Part shown: positions 22,373 through 33,241 of the stretch, piece by piece
How the letters are laid out: the number at the start of each line of letters is the position of its first letter
Position numbering within the stretch: position 1 is the first letter of the stretch
NCBI GenBank assembly: GCA_033085395.1
Contig: JANQBS010000002.1
Location: forward strand, 124,001-188,000
DNA length: 64,000 nt
Direction: 5' to 3'
From: Xanthoparmelia taractica
Lineage: Eukaryota > Ascomycota > Lecanoromycetes > Lecanorales > Parmeliaceae
Program-made: the position numbers and the translations under genes
Notes under the pieces: generated by a model
Told to the model about the DNA's origin: nothing
Databases searched by the model: none
Seen by the model: only the letters and a program-made list of their open reading frames with translations

Positions 22373-23660
22373 ATGATCCTTCGGTCACCCTCCTGGCTTT
22401 CGCTTGCCCTCGTCTCCACAGCCGCCCTGCTGCAGTACGGTCCGGTGAAAGGAGACGCGGATATCGAAAGTGTGAGGATACATCATGACTACCAAGATAT
22501 GAGTGGGAGAGGTGGAGACCCCAAGGCCAAATACTGGCGTACGCATAACACCTTGATCATTGAACGTCCATCGCTGATACTGATGCTGTGAACAGACGAA
22601 TCTGTGTAAGTCGTACTGTCCTTGTCCGCTCAGAAACGCAGGCGCTGAACAGCTTCTCAGATTCCATCCACACTACGATGGACGGTAGGACAATTCCCTG
22701 CTCAGCAAAGCAAATGGACCCCACTGATCCTCCCCAGGTTCACCGACCACACCCTCCCCTACGAAGAACAAAAAGCAAACCTTTCCCTCCTCATGCAATC
22801 ATACCTCTCTTCCATGTCCGACATAGGCGCAGAAACATGGATCATACACGGCACGCTCCTAGGCTGGTGGTGGAACCGCAAAGTATGTTCTCCCAAACCG
22901 CGTCTCGATATATCTCCTGACATTACCACTCAGATCATGCCTTGGGACTCGGATATCGATGTGCAGATGACGAATGCTTCGGTGCACATGCTTGCCTGCT
23001 ATTACAACATGACCATCCATACTTTCGATGTTGGCGATGATGAGAGGAGAGACTATATGTTAGAGGTCAACCCCAAGTATACGGACCCCTCGTACGACGA
23101 TAGTCTCAACGTTATCGATGCAAGGTGGATAGACATAGAGACTGGCCTGTTCATCGACATAACGGCCGTACGGCCACACAAGACGAAAAAGGGCGTTATG
23201 TGCTCCAAAGACCAACATGAAGAAAAAGTAGGTGCCTCAACTTCTCGACACCTCCCTATTACTAACTCAACCAATCCGCTGACAAACCCCACAGATCCAA
23301 GATCTTTTCCCTCTGCGTGACTCCCTCTTCGAAGACCAACCAGTCAAGATCCCCTACAACTACGCCGGCCTGCTCACGCAAGAATACGGCAATGCTGCTC
23401 TCACAAAGACCGTATACTCGGACCACCGCTTCAACTCGACAAGCATGGAATGGGAGCGATTGACGTCAGTGAGCTCCCAGGAGAAAGTAGCGTGTCAGGT
23501 TTCGCAGGCTTTGCTGCGTGGTGGGAAGAGGAGAAGGCTGAAGTGCGTTGGCTGACGCGTCGGCAGGATCCATACTGATGAAATTAGACGGGGAGTGAGG
23601 TATCCTGATGGGAGTGTGGACGAGGAGGATGAGGATGAGGAGGAGGAGGAGGAGGATTGA
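22373..23660 (+). CDS. LicD-family (Mnn4/fukutin-like) protein
   Basis: Seven exons (22373-22538, 22596-22605, 22661-22684, 22738-22882, 22934-23227, 23295-23542, 23588-23660) give 319 residues. Residues 1-25 form a signal peptide or anchor (LSLALVSTAALL). The mature part starts KYWHESVFHPHYDGR and contains GAETWIIHGTLLGWWWN, then IMPWDSDIDVQM, a DxD-type metal site. NVIDARWIDIETGLFIDIT follows. This is the LicD nucleotidyltransferase-like fold, which transfers phosphorylated groups. In fungi the Mnn4 branch promotes mannosyl-phosphate addition to N-glycans in the Golgi. The end is basic (GGKRRRLKRG) and then nearly pure Asp/Glu. Exons 2 and 3 are only 10 and 24 nt, yet their inclusion restores the conserved HES...HYDGR block. 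The last intron (45 bp) is the least certain. Without it the protein ends 25 bases downstream of that donor. Confidence 0.87.
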
Positions 23661-24197
23661 TGCGGCCTACCGTGGACCAATTCTACAATAAAAAGCCAGT
23701 AGGGCGTGACGACTTCTGCGCTGCATAGCTTGCGATTTGCGGTTGCATTGAGCGGCATTGAGCGACGGTGTTTTGAGCAAATTTCATGCATGGAGATCAT
23801 ATCTCTTCCACCTTCTGGAGTGACAGATCTTGTATACGATCTGATTCGATCATCATCTGATGTACCAATAAACAAGACCATATTGCACTCCAGGAAAAGT
23901 GCATTAGCCCAAGGAGATGACCAATGTCATGTCTCCAGCTTCTTGAGAAGTCTCGACTTTGTATGCTGCAAGCAAGAAGCTTCCCGACCTGAGTTCTCCG
24001 TACGAAGCCTCAAGCAGCTGGGAGTCGTGCCATTCAGCCGGGCCCGCAAGAGGAACATATATCCCACTGCCCAAATCTCGCGGATCCAAACTCCCAGCCA
24101 CACTTTTTTACCACCAACCCTGCACCTGTGCCTCCCCCCCTCCCTCCCAGATCCTCTCCTTTCCCATAAAACACCCCCTAACCACCCCTCTCCCCTC
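23661..24197. other. intergenic between convergent genes
   Basis: 3' regions of the LicD gene (+) and the HNH gene (-). The right end is C-rich on the plus strand, in continuity with the compositional bias of the HNH gene. Confidence 0.5.
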
Positions 24198-25114
24198 TCA
24201 CCTCTTCCCCCACCTCACCCTCCCCGCCCACTCCGCCCACCCCCTCACATCCTCCCTCCCCATCAACAACCCCACACTCCACCACCTCCGCGCCAACTCC
24301 TCGTTCCCGCAAAGCCCGTGCACAAACGAATGGCACGCCCGACACAACCACGCCATGCTCTGCAGCCGACTTTCCTCGTGCCATCCGCGTTTCAGCGCCT
24401 TGGCGTGCGTGGAGCGCGGGATCAGGTGGTGGTATGTTAGGGGGATCCAGTCGCGGGAGCAGATTTCGCAGGCGGGAGGGCGTTTGTGGTTGCGGTGTTG
24501 GTGTTGTTGGTGCAGTGGGGGTGGGGGCGCGGTGGTGGAGGAGATGTAGTGGTGCAGGATTGGGGTTAGGAAGGTGGAGATTGTGCCGGTGGTGGAGGTG
24601 GCGGGGGAGAGCAGGCGGTACGATGTCAGGGTGTCGGGGACTGAGGGCGGGATGGAAGCGAGGAGGCGGCTGGTTGTTGCGGCGGGGAGGGGGTCCGCGT
24701 AGGTGGCGGCGAGGCGGGGGGAGTCTTTGATGGAGGCGTAGGAGAGGGTTTGCAGGTTTGTGGGGAAGGAGGTGAAGATTTCAGAGGCGAGGTACTACTG
24801 GGGAGATTTGTACGGGTTAGTAGTGAATAAGTAAGCCCGCTTTCGGAGGGCGGGGGATCGAAGGTTGAGAGTTTTGGATGGGAAGGTGGAATTACGTCTA
24901 TGAAGTCTGCGAGGTCTGCTGCATCATCGCTGGTGTCGTTGCTTGGTGATGTGGGGGGTTCGGAGACGGGGTTTGCAAGGGATGTCTTGCGGCCTTTTGG
25001 CTTTCTGCCTTTGGCACTGCGCGGTGCAGGCGCACTCTTGAGGATGATGGGCTCAGCGAGGCAGTCGCGCAGAATGGCATAATTGTTCCGAGCATGTTCG
25101 TCGAGGAGCTCCAT
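24198..25114 (-). CDS. HNH-motif protein
   Basis: Exons 25114-24896 and 24794-24198, joined in phase 0 (ATAGAC|GTAATT to CAGTAG|TACCTC, 101 bp), give 271 residues. The N-terminal part has a helical start (LLDEHARNNYAILRDCLAEP) and a basic, Ser/Pro-rich linker. The C-terminal part holds an HNH-type zinc/metal core: CEICSRDW, then LTYHHLIPRSTH, then WLCRACHSFVH. The CxxC...HH...CxxC...H spacing matches HNH endonuclease folds. Small fungal proteins of this kind are widespread and uncharacterised, so nuclease activity is an inference. The second exon is extremely C-rich in its codon choice, unlike the adjacent transcription factor. A His-rich spacer (LHQQHQHRNHK) precedes the core. Confidence 0.8.
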
Positions 25115-25466
25115 TTTTTGCTTGCGAAAGCGCAGAGGAGGAGGAGAACAGAGATATGTGACTTCATTTTACCTAATGACGCTAGCTGCTTTGGGAATTG
25201 ACTGTGAAGAGCCATGACAGCTTGTTCAGTAGAGAGTCTCTGGCATTCAAGTTCATGCATCTCAGAGATATAGGATCGGGCTGCATATGTTCATCAATTA
25301 AGGCATCAAGAGCTCCTACTTAATTACAGGCCAAAAGCCACTACACAATGAGTAGCAATGTCTCAAGTATTTTACATGTACTTCGTGGCGGTCAATGTTA
25401 CCCACCCATGGTATCATCTTCGTCACTAACTCATTCTTCCAGACGTGACAGAGACTGGCAATTTTT

Positions 25467-27914
25467 TTACCACCAATTCATCAGATTCCCATCCTGCTGT
25501 GGCCCAGTCGGAAGACTCTGGCCATTCTCACTTTCCACCTGATAATCCTTGATCATGTCATCCCACCCAGTCCAAGTCATATCATTCTCCTCAATCAGGC
25601 GATCCTGTGCAAATATGCTGGGATCAAGATTCCATTGATCCCTTCCAATCATGGCATCTGTAGATTGAGCTTGTCCCGAGGGTGCGAATGGCTGTTGCAA
25701 CCCGTTCAGGCCCTTCAAGTCCGCCTCTGTGGCTGATGGCGCAACAGTAACTAGCCCTGGCATTTCAAAGGTAGAATAGTCTAGCGAGACGTTTCCGGTG
25801 GACATGGGGCCTGGCGCGAGGTTGAACAGTGGAATAGTAGGCCCTAGAGAGCCGTCTAATGGAAATCGAGCTTGCTTCTCAAGGGCTTTCGACCGCTCGG
25901 CTCTTGCTTTTGCCATCAACTTCCGCAGCGGTTTCCAGAGCATCCCTCGCTGGTTGGAGGTAACGGTCCCTCCCCAGTCATCGAACACCTCTTCGATCAC
26001 CATCCAAGCCTTGTCAACCTCGGGACCAAGAGTCCGGCTACATAGCTGCGAAATGACGAAGGCTATGGCATGCCACTGTACATATGTACGGAACAGCCAA
26101 CCCCATTTCAGGGTCGTCTTCTCGGTCTCCAGCAGGCGGGAGAACTGAATGACCTCTAGCGAAGTACGAAACAACCGGTCTTTTGTCTCTTGCGGGAGGC
26201 CTGCGCCAGCATCTGACCTTGAAAAGGGATGATGTACCACAAGCCACATCTTGGCGAGAATAAGTCGAGCAACCGTCGCTGCGACCCAGTGGAGAGGGAC
26301 ACTCATGTCGCAGTGGCTGAGATACTTCTTTTCGAGATACCGATGTAAGTCTTCAATCATGCGTTCCTTATCCTCGGTACTAAGCCTAGCGCTTATTACC
26401 CGGCAGCGACCTTCTCCAGGTGGAGCAAAGCTGAGACGCCTGACCGTTATTCCCATTGAGTATCGGATAAGGTCGAAAGTCATTTCGGTAGCGCCTTCAT
26501 GTTCCTTCGGAATCTCCTTCGTACTGGGGTCGAAGTCCTCATCGTTAATGTTGAGGGGAAACTTGGTATCGAAGCTCTGCTCGACAATGGAAGGATCAGT
26601 GCCTTGGTCTTCTGAAGCTCGCGAATCGAGTGAACTGATCTGCCACCACAGTCGTCTGCGCATCTCTGTTTCGAATATTGAAAGCCCAAATTGCTGTCCG
26701 TCGCGATGAAGGCCAAGACCCTGGGCAAGACGAATGAGAAGGCCTGTAAGAGTCCAGACATATCTCGTGTCATCAGATCTACGGACACATGTCAAGAAAA
26801 GTAGCATGGATTGCAATATCACTAGCTCCTGAGTATTGAGGAATCCTGCGCGCGCTAGAGCTTGCTCAACTGCAAACCGATACTTTCGAAGCGCAGCTTG
26901 CTTTTCCAAACCCAATTGTAGTATGCAGTCGTCAGTCGACAGAGTTGTGGCTGCGGCAAAGTATATCGTGAACAACAGGATCTCGAAAGGCTTGCTGACA
27001 TGGTCGAGGTCCAGCATCGCCTGAGATACCAATTTTTCGTAGTGGGGAATATGAAGGAGCTTGATCACCGGGTCGACATTTGTCTTGAATATGCCCCAAT
27101 ATATTGGTATTTGTTCGGGTAGAGGATGGAAGTTGCGAAGAGAGAGAATTGTGGAGCTAAAGCTGAAGATGAAGCCTTGATGATTGGCGGATGCTGACGA
27201 TCCAGAGCCAGGTGAAGGATAGTCCTCTTCGTCTTCGGTATCATCATCAAGTATATCACGCATCTCTGCTACCTCTTCACTTAGACTGTTCCAGAACTTG
27301 TTACTGACATATCGACTTTTTCCATTTTCCACTTTCAACCTTCCAAATTCTTTATTCAGGCCGCCTACGTCCCCACGGGCAGGAATAGGGTCGTACGGCC
27401 CTGTGAAGGCACAACTTTTCGCTGGTTTGACATCTGCTACACTGAAATCTTGCGGTCCGTTCGGCTGTAATGGCTCGAACTCAGGCTTTGGTACTTCAAC
27501 CGGCTCACTCGTAGGTTCGGCCTCCTCATCGACTCCCTTCCCTAAGCTTTGCACCACCCCCTCCAACCTTCTCAATCTTGCCAAAAGCTCCGTATCGGGT
27601 GGTTTCCTGCTGCGCCTAGGCGCTCTTCCTGGGCTAGGGAATACACACTCGATTGCTGCTCTGTTGCAGTTGGAGCATGGATGCCTCTTATCGCATTTGA
27701 CCTTCCTCTTCCTGCATGTGGTGCATGATCTTACATGTAAGCCTGAAGAGCCATTGGCAGCACCAATTGCTGGCGGTGTTCCCTGTTTTCCATTGGTGGT
27801 GGGGGGATCGCTGGGTGCGCGACTGCTGTTTGAGCTAAGGGTAGGTAGGCCGAATTGGCCTGAATAGTTTGTTTCTACCGGAGAGGTAGAAAAGCTCTCG
27901 TCAAATTCGGGCAT
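25467..27914 (-). CDS. Zn2Cys6 fungal transcription factor
   Basis: A single open frame of 815 residues. The binuclear zinc cluster is at residues 64-90, with cysteines at 64, 67, 74, 80, 83 and 90 in the pattern CTTCRKRKVKCDKRHPCSNC, then C90. A basic linker and a short heptad region follow (DTELLARLRRLEGVVQSLGK), likely for dimerisation. The middle, from about residue 250 to 600, matches the fungal-specific transcription factor domain (LLHIPHYEKLV, LLFTIYFAAATTLS, RLAQGLGLHRDG, RRRLWWQISSLDSRASEDQG). The tail is Gln/Ser/Asp-rich and probably activating. Targets cannot be named. The upstream HNH gene on the same strand is not an obvious target. Confidence 0.94.
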   Translation of the reverse strand: MPEFDESFSTSPVETNYSGQFGLPTLSSNSSRAPSDPPTTNGKQGTPPAIGAANGSSGLHVRSCTTCRKRKVKCDKRHPCSNCNRAAIECVFPSPGRAPRRSRKPPDTELLARLRRLEGVVQSLGKGVDEEAEPTSEPVEVPKPEFEPLQPNGPQDFSVADVKPAKSCAFTGPYDPIPARGDVGGLNKEFGRLKVENGKSRYVSNKFWNSLSEEVAEMRDILDDDTEDEEDYPSPGSGSSASANHQGFIFSFSSTILSLRNFHPLPEQIPIYWGIFKTNVDPVIKLLHIPHYEKLVSQAMLDLDHVSKPFEILLFTIYFAAATTLSTDDCILQLGLEKQAALRKYRFAVEQALARAGFLNTQELVILQSMLLFLTCVRRSDDTRYVWTLTGLLIRLAQGLGLHRDGQQFGLSIFETEMRRRLWWQISSLDSRASEDQGTDPSIVEQSFDTKFPLNINDEDFDPSTKEIPKEHEGATEMTFDLIRYSMGITVRRLSFAPPGEGRCRVISARLSTEDKERMIEDLHRYLEKKYLSHCDMSVPLHWVAATVARLILAKMWLVVHHPFSRSDAGAGLPQETKDRLFRTSLEVIQFSRLLETEKTTLKWGWLFRTYVQWHAIAFVISQLCSRTLGPEVDKAWMVIEEVFDDWGGTVTSNQRGMLWKPLRKLMAKARAERSKALEKQARFPLDGSLGPTIPLFNLAPGPMSTGNVSLDYSTFEMPGLVTVAPSATEADLKGLNGLQQPFAPSGQAQSTDAMIGRDQWNLDPSIFAQDRLIEENDMTWTGWDDMIKDYQVESENGQSLPTGPQQDGNLMNWW

Positions 27915-29225
27915 TGAGAGAGGTCTCTGAATTGTTACAATATGCTTTTAAGAAGTCAGAAGGAGATACCGTCAACAGAGTCGTAACTTCAAAGTCCAAA
28001 TGGTGATCAGTAAACGCTCTACAGGCGATCAGATGATGTTGGGGGGTTTCTTTGGGAGGGATGTTGAAATGTTTAGCACAGGACGTGACAATCGATATAA
28101 TCCTCGTATAGAGATATCATGAAAAATGGTCATTGGAACATTTACTATCAATTAATCAATTAAATCGATACTTGTGTAGGATCAATCGATGATTATATAA
28201 GTCAGCAGGTCAGGCACCACTTTTGTGTCGCAAAACGTGCAAGCCTTCAGCTGAGGCACTCTTTGGTTCTAGCGTGTATATTCTTTGCGTCATTTCGGTT
28301 TTAGGACTTTCCCAAAGTGCGGCGTTTTTTCCACCTAGTCACTGTAAGCGAACCAGTATCAACATACCCACACAAATCAACAACACCGCGCCAGAGCTTC
28401 AAGAACAGTATGCATATCCATGTATCAACACACAGCAAGGCATGATCTAGCGGTCTTCTCATATGACCTCTGACTCACGCATAACAACATGCACCTTCTT
28501 CCCTTCTCACACAATTTGGACGATGCTTGGAGATTGAAGAAATACACATGTGTCGGAAGCAAATGGATCATTCTACTCTCGAGACCAGAGTTGCAAATCT
28601 ACTTCTTGTCTTGAACAAGCATTGCCTTGAACAGGCATCTTGCTTACTCCAGAATCCGCGTAGACAATGCATTCTGGAATGACGAGAACAAACACGCGAG
28701 CGCATGATCAAAATTATGAAAGCGCAACAAAGAAGTCTAGGTTTTGAATGACGAGCTGGTAATGTAAATCAAAAAAAATGATCAGAGACATAGCGAGCTG
28801 GTGCCGATATCTGGCGACGAAATGCTTAAGGCTTCGGGCGAATATAAGTTTACAAAACTGGCACAACGTGAGAAATGTAGGCCGGACTATACAGGGCGGA
28901 CAATCGACTGGAAACGTAGTCAGACCTAGAACGAGATTTGAAGTTATATAAAGATCGCGTTTTGCTCGTCGATCAGCAAGTTTATTGGATCGGACGGCTG
29001 TGATGGATTTGCAAGCTTAAATCTGACTCCCTTCTATCTTTTCCAGTCCCAATAGTCGATATAGCCTCTTCGTAGCCCTCACTGTATCTGTAAAGCATCC
29101 AATGGCGATTCAAATTCCCCAGGTGAGATGCTCCACGAGGTAAGAATCTACCGTCGGAGGCTCATTTCGCATAATACCCTCGGTAGACTCAACTTCTTCC
29201 CGTTCAAACTCATGATTCAGCCTAT
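27915..29225. other. intergenic, no gene recognised
   Basis: 1.3 kb, AT-rich near 28130-28200 with ATCAAT repeats (ATCAATTAATCAATTAAATC). It contains the promoter of the Zn2Cys6 gene and the 3' region of the epsin gene. Confidence 0.5.
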
Positions 29226-31054
29226 TCAGCCCAGCAGATCATTCAACGCACCTCCGGCTCCACCGCTGTGTCCGTTACTCTGCATTGGCGCCGAAGGCAT
29301 GGCGGCCTGGTTACTCGCCGCTGGAGCTCCCCAGATCTGGTTAGACGCCTTTTCTCTCTGTATTGCCGCCAGACCTGGCCCTGCACTAGCTGGCGTCGAT
29401 GACTTTTTGATTCCCGCACCTGCACTTGCTGAAGACCATAATGAGCCAAAGACATCGCCACCGGACGACGAGACTTTCGCAGCAGGTTTGGAAAAGCTGT
29501 TCGTGGAGGTCATGCCCGGTCTTGCATTTGAGGCTGAGGAGGGCTGCTGGGAGGGTGTGGGCGCTTGGACAGAAGTGAAATAATTGGGGGTTGCGGCTTG
29601 ATAGCCTGTTGGGCGAGGAGGTTGCTGTTGGACTTGTGGGTGTGTGAGCGGTGGTGGAACTGTGAAGGCGCTTGCTGGTGGGGATGAGATGTTGTAATTA
29701 GATGCTGATGGCGAAGCCATGCTGCTCATAGTGCTGGGTGTTGGTGAGATGGGATTAACGCCCACGAGATCATTGAGGCTATTGCCTTGTGAAGGAGCGA
29801 CGGGTCTCGGCGCCGCGAATTGGGTGCTCGACGCTGTAGTGCTGGTGGCTAGTGGTATACCTGGTATCGATGGCCTCGAAGAAGCTGCTGTGGTGGGCGT
29901 GGCAGACTGGAAATCGTCGAAGTCGTCGTCGTCTGCTGCGACAGTATCGAGTGGATTCGTATTGGACTTCCTCATACTGGAGGCGAACTCCTTCGGAGGG
30001 GTTTCAGGTGGAATGTCATCGTCAAAGGCCAAAATATCGATCTCTGGTTCTTTTGGTTTAGGCGGCTCGGCTTTCTTTTGCTCTCGTTTTGGGACGTTTG
30101 CTTCCCGTCGTGAAGTAGACGAAATTTCGCCATCGTCACCCTCGTCATATTCCTCGAATCGATCTCTCCTGCCGCTCGAGTCCTGGAAACTAGACGTGTT
30201 CCCTCCAAATCCACCCCCATCACCATAAACTCCCCCACTGTATGCCCCGTACCCACCAGAATCTTCGCTGCCAAAGCCCCCATACCGGCTGCCGCTGGAC
30301 ATGCCACCGCTCATCGCACCGCCCTCAACGCCTCCAAACTTATTGCGGTTGGACCTCGCTTTCTTCCGTTCGGCTCGGATGCGTTCGACATCTCCTAGCA
30401 GCTCGGCCAGCTCCTTTGATCGGTTACGCACGTTTACTCCCTGATCTTTGCCGTTCTGGTCGATAAAATGGAACTGCCGCAGCATCTTGAGTAGTGAAAG
30501 GTGGGACCGAGCATCGTCAATCACTCGCTCCGAGCCATTCTTGATGAGAAACTCAAGTAGTTGGAGGCTCTGCAAGCTGTCAGTGATCCCTTGCACAATC
30601 TCGAGCGAGTAATGTCTCGACCTTATAGATCTGCCTCCACTCCTCCGCAGCTTTCTCCGTGAATCGTTTATATATCATGGGCATGATCTCGTTTAGCAAT
30701 TGACTGTGGCCATGCCATTAGCATAAGCTCGGTGCAGGTAGGCGTATCCCATACTAGCTGTGCGTGCCATTGGCAATTTCTTGCATCAACGACGATGAAG
30801 CGCCCCAGGGCTCGTTATTAGTAGCTTCTCGAACCTGAGGCATTCGTGAGCAGATCTCATTGACTCTAGAAACCATCAATGCCTACCTTCGCCTCCATCT
30901 CGGTGTAGTTCATTACGGCTAATAAGGACATATCAGCTGTGGCTACAGCTGTAGTGCCGATTGTACTCTCACCATTTTGAACCTTTCGCACCCCGGCTTT
31001 GAGGTCATACAGCGTCAGGTTGCTGACCTGATCTTTAAGACTGTTAAGATCCAT
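29226..31054 (-). CDS. ENT3: epsin-like ENTH-domain clathrin adaptor (Ent3-like)
   Basis: Five exons (31054-30973, 30918-30887, 30834-30755, 30703-30622, 30569-29226) give 539 residues. The ENTH domain fills the first 160 residues: YDLKAGVRKVQNAVMNYTEM, EAKVREATNNEPWGASSSLM, YQLLNEIMPMIYKRF, EEWRQIYKSLQLLEFLIKNG, then SERVIDDARSH. This domain binds phosphoinositides at the trans-Golgi and endosomes. The rest is disordered, with a charged segment, DILAFDDDIPPETPP and DDDFDDFQSA acidic-phenylalanine motifs suited to adaptor-ear binding, and a Ser/Thr/Pro/Gln tail. The arrangement fits Ent3/epsinR more than the endocytic Ent1/2, because no ubiquitin-interacting motif is seen. All splice joins are in phase and reproduce conserved ENTH residues. 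Confidence 0.93.
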
Positions 31055-31630
31055 GCTGAATGCCTTTGTACTGGCTGATGGGAGAATGGAGAGGTAGTAG
31101 CGATCGATCGCTGGCTTTGGGGCTTTACTGTACTTCTACGCTAGCCACATCAAACCAAGATGCAGATTGAGTTGGCCAGTCTGCGAAGAAGTCCATTGAA
31201 ATTCTAATTTCTATGTTTCATGTCCACATACATAGTTACAGTACATGGCTTTACCCTTTACTTTCTCAAAGATATCTGCTAGGGTAGTTCAGGAAGCTGT
31301 CCCTCGAACTCCATCGTGAGCTTCTTAATCATGGAGCAGTGAAACACAGATGACAGAGGGCAAGTGCAGGGTAGCTCAAGAGCCTCTTCAAGATGCTTTC
31401 AGCATCGAACGAACGCCTATTTGATTTGCTATGCCCGCTTGCGCGGTACTCGCTCATGTAATACATGCAGGACGGTATCTAGAATTTAACAATATAAACA
31501 AGAAGAAATCTTCAACGGGAAGTAAGCTCCGGCTGACAGTAAACACAGGAGAAATGTTCGGGGTATCTTCGAAGCGAACGTTTCTCATGTAAACGTAAAT
31601 GCAAGGATTGATCAATCGCCTGAGCAAGTC
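31055..31630. other. intergenic, no gene recognised
   Basis: Promoter of the epsin gene and 3' region of the SH3 gene. No distinct element was seen. Confidence 0.5.
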
Positions 31631-33241
31631 TTACCGCTTTCCTTTCTGATCCTTTTTGGCCTCAGTCTCCTCGTGCTCCTCGGCTTCTTCCTCCGACCCC
31701 TTAATCTCTTCGAAACCTCGCAGGCCATGCGGACCTGGAGACGGGCTCGTGACCGTAGGACTTCCATAATGCACCACCTGGGGCGGAGTGCCTCCTGCCT
31801 TCTCACCAAGTAGATGATGGGGATAGGGATTTAAATCCTTGCTGCTGGTTGAAAAAGTGCTGACTACAGGAGGCCGCTTCTCACCGCCATTGCTTACGTT
31901 GCTGCCGTGTGCTGAATGTGGATGTCCCCATGGCTCAGCTTGGGTAGGTGTCGCTACGGACTCATGCATCGTTGTCCCTGGGGACGATGGACCGCCTTCT
32001 TCTGTTGACTGCTCTCCGCTCAAAGCGCTCCACCCGCCCTCAATGTCACGCAGTAGGCGCACGAACTCTTCTGGCACAAGCCCCGATTCACCAGTCTTAG
32101 GATCCTCGGCCACCAGCCAGCCTTGGCCATGACGATATGAGACCCATATTATCTGACCTTCCGTTAAAGGAAGCTCACTCACACTCTCTCGAGCAAAATC
32201 GAAGAGTGCAACCGCCTTCCCGTGCATTTCCTCGTCAGGAGAAGCGATCGTGAATTGGTAATCTTTCGAATACCGAGAATCTGTATCTTGATTAGGTATT
32301 TCCGAATCCTCATCGCTGGAATCTCCTGACACGTCTCCTTGAGCGTAAGACCTATTCGGCAATGTCGCAAAATGGGAGTCTCTCTGTCTAGGGCTCGCAT
32401 AGGTGTTTGGCGCAAGCAGTGACTGCCGTGCTTGGTCAGGCGGGTAGGTGACAAGCTCCCCTCCAGGGCCATTTGCGCTTTCGTCCTCTTCGCCAATGTA
32501 GTATGTTTCCGTCCCATCTCCGTTGACACCGGCAAAGTAGCTGCGCGACCCCTCATGGTTGGCTGGCAAGTTATCCTCATTTTCCTCCTCCACGTCTTGC
32601 TGTGGGCTTCTTCCCCTTCCTTTCCCAGACCTAGAGCCCGTAGCAGCAAACGCTGACTTATTCTTCTTATGTCTTGAGCTAACCACAATTGGGCTATGCA
32701 AATCCTCATCCTCGAAGTATGGTGGGCCATCTCCATATGCCATTTGTGGCAGCTGCTGGTTAGAGAAGAAACCGTCACCTCCCCAAGGGCCAGCAGACCA
32801 CTGTGGAGTTGCACGGTCCCATGTAGCATTTGCAGGATCTGATGACCTACGCTGCCTTTCGCTGGCAGGCGTCGAATTTCCAGAAGGCGGCTCCGATACC
32901 TCTGGAGGAGGCCCATAATGCCAAGGATGTACCATTGGATACGCAAAATCTCGAACCAGGGCGTAAGAGAGGCTTGAATGAAAAGCTGGAAAAGCATAGG
33001 AGGCTGGTCTCGAACCCCCGTGAGAGTGTTTCGATGTCGTAGAATACGTGGACATCCGGCTTTTGGCATACGATGGAGGCCGTTGCGACGGTGCTCGCCG
33101 ATTAGAGGGATTGGTGTTCAAAGGAGGTAGCGTGGGTATATGAGCATCAGGCGAGGGCGATGGCGATGGCGTTGGCGATGGCGATTGACCGTGATGCGGC
33201 GAAGAGGACGGAGAATACGATGGAGACATTACGGTTGTCAT
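31631..33241 (-). CDS. SH3-domain protein (Nbp2/Skb5-like)
   Basis: One exon, 536 residues from the first in-frame ATG at 33241. The N-terminal third is Ser/Pro/Tyr-rich and disordered, beginning SPSYSPSSSPHHGQSPSP. Around residues 340-397 lies an SH3 domain: HGKAVALFDFARESVSELPL, TEGQIIWVSYRHGQGWLVAE, GESGLVPEEFVRLL, with the ALxDF, GW and VPxxFV signatures. The placement of SH3 after an acidic stretch and before a short tail resembles yeast Nbp2 and fission-yeast Skb5, adaptors that bring phosphatases or PAK kinases into MAPK signalling. That assignment is by resemblance only. The C-terminus is a Glu/Lys charged run. Confidence 0.88.
   Translation of the reverse strand: MTTVMSPSYSPSSSPHHGQSPSPTPSPSPSPDAHIPTLPPLNTNPSNRRAPSQRPPSYAKSRMSTYSTTSKHSHGGSRPASYAFPAFHSSLSYALVRDFAYPMVHPWHYGPPPEVSEPPSGNSTPASERQRRSSDPANATWDRATPQWSAGPWGGDGFFSNQQLPQMAYGDGPPYFEDEDLHSPIVVSSRHKKNKSAFAATGSRSGKGRGRSPQQDVEEENEDNLPANHEGSRSYFAGVNGDGTETYYIGEEDESANGPGGELVTYPPDQARQSLLAPNTYASPRQRDSHFATLPNRSYAQGDVSGDSSDEDSEIPNQDTDSRYSKDYQFTIASPDEEMHGKAVALFDFARESVSELPLTEGQIIWVSYRHGQGWLVAEDPKTGESGLVPEEFVRLLRDIEGGWSALSGEQSTEEGGPSSPGTTMHESVATPTQAEPWGHPHSAHGSNVSNGGEKRPPVVSTFSTSSKDLNPYPHHLLGEKAGGTPPQVVHYGSPTVTSPSPGPHGLRGFEEIKGSEEEAEEHEETEAKKDQKGKR

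Noticed and set aside
23959..24549. 196-codon plus frame over the HNH gene
   Set aside because: The opposite strand carries an intact HNH motif after splicing. The plus frame is a by-product of C-rich codons.
32179..33069. 296-codon minus frame overlapping the SH3-protein gene
   Set aside because: It shares the strand with the SH3 gene in another frame. Its sequence is Leu/Arg/Gln-rich noise, while the SH3 frame carries a clear domain.
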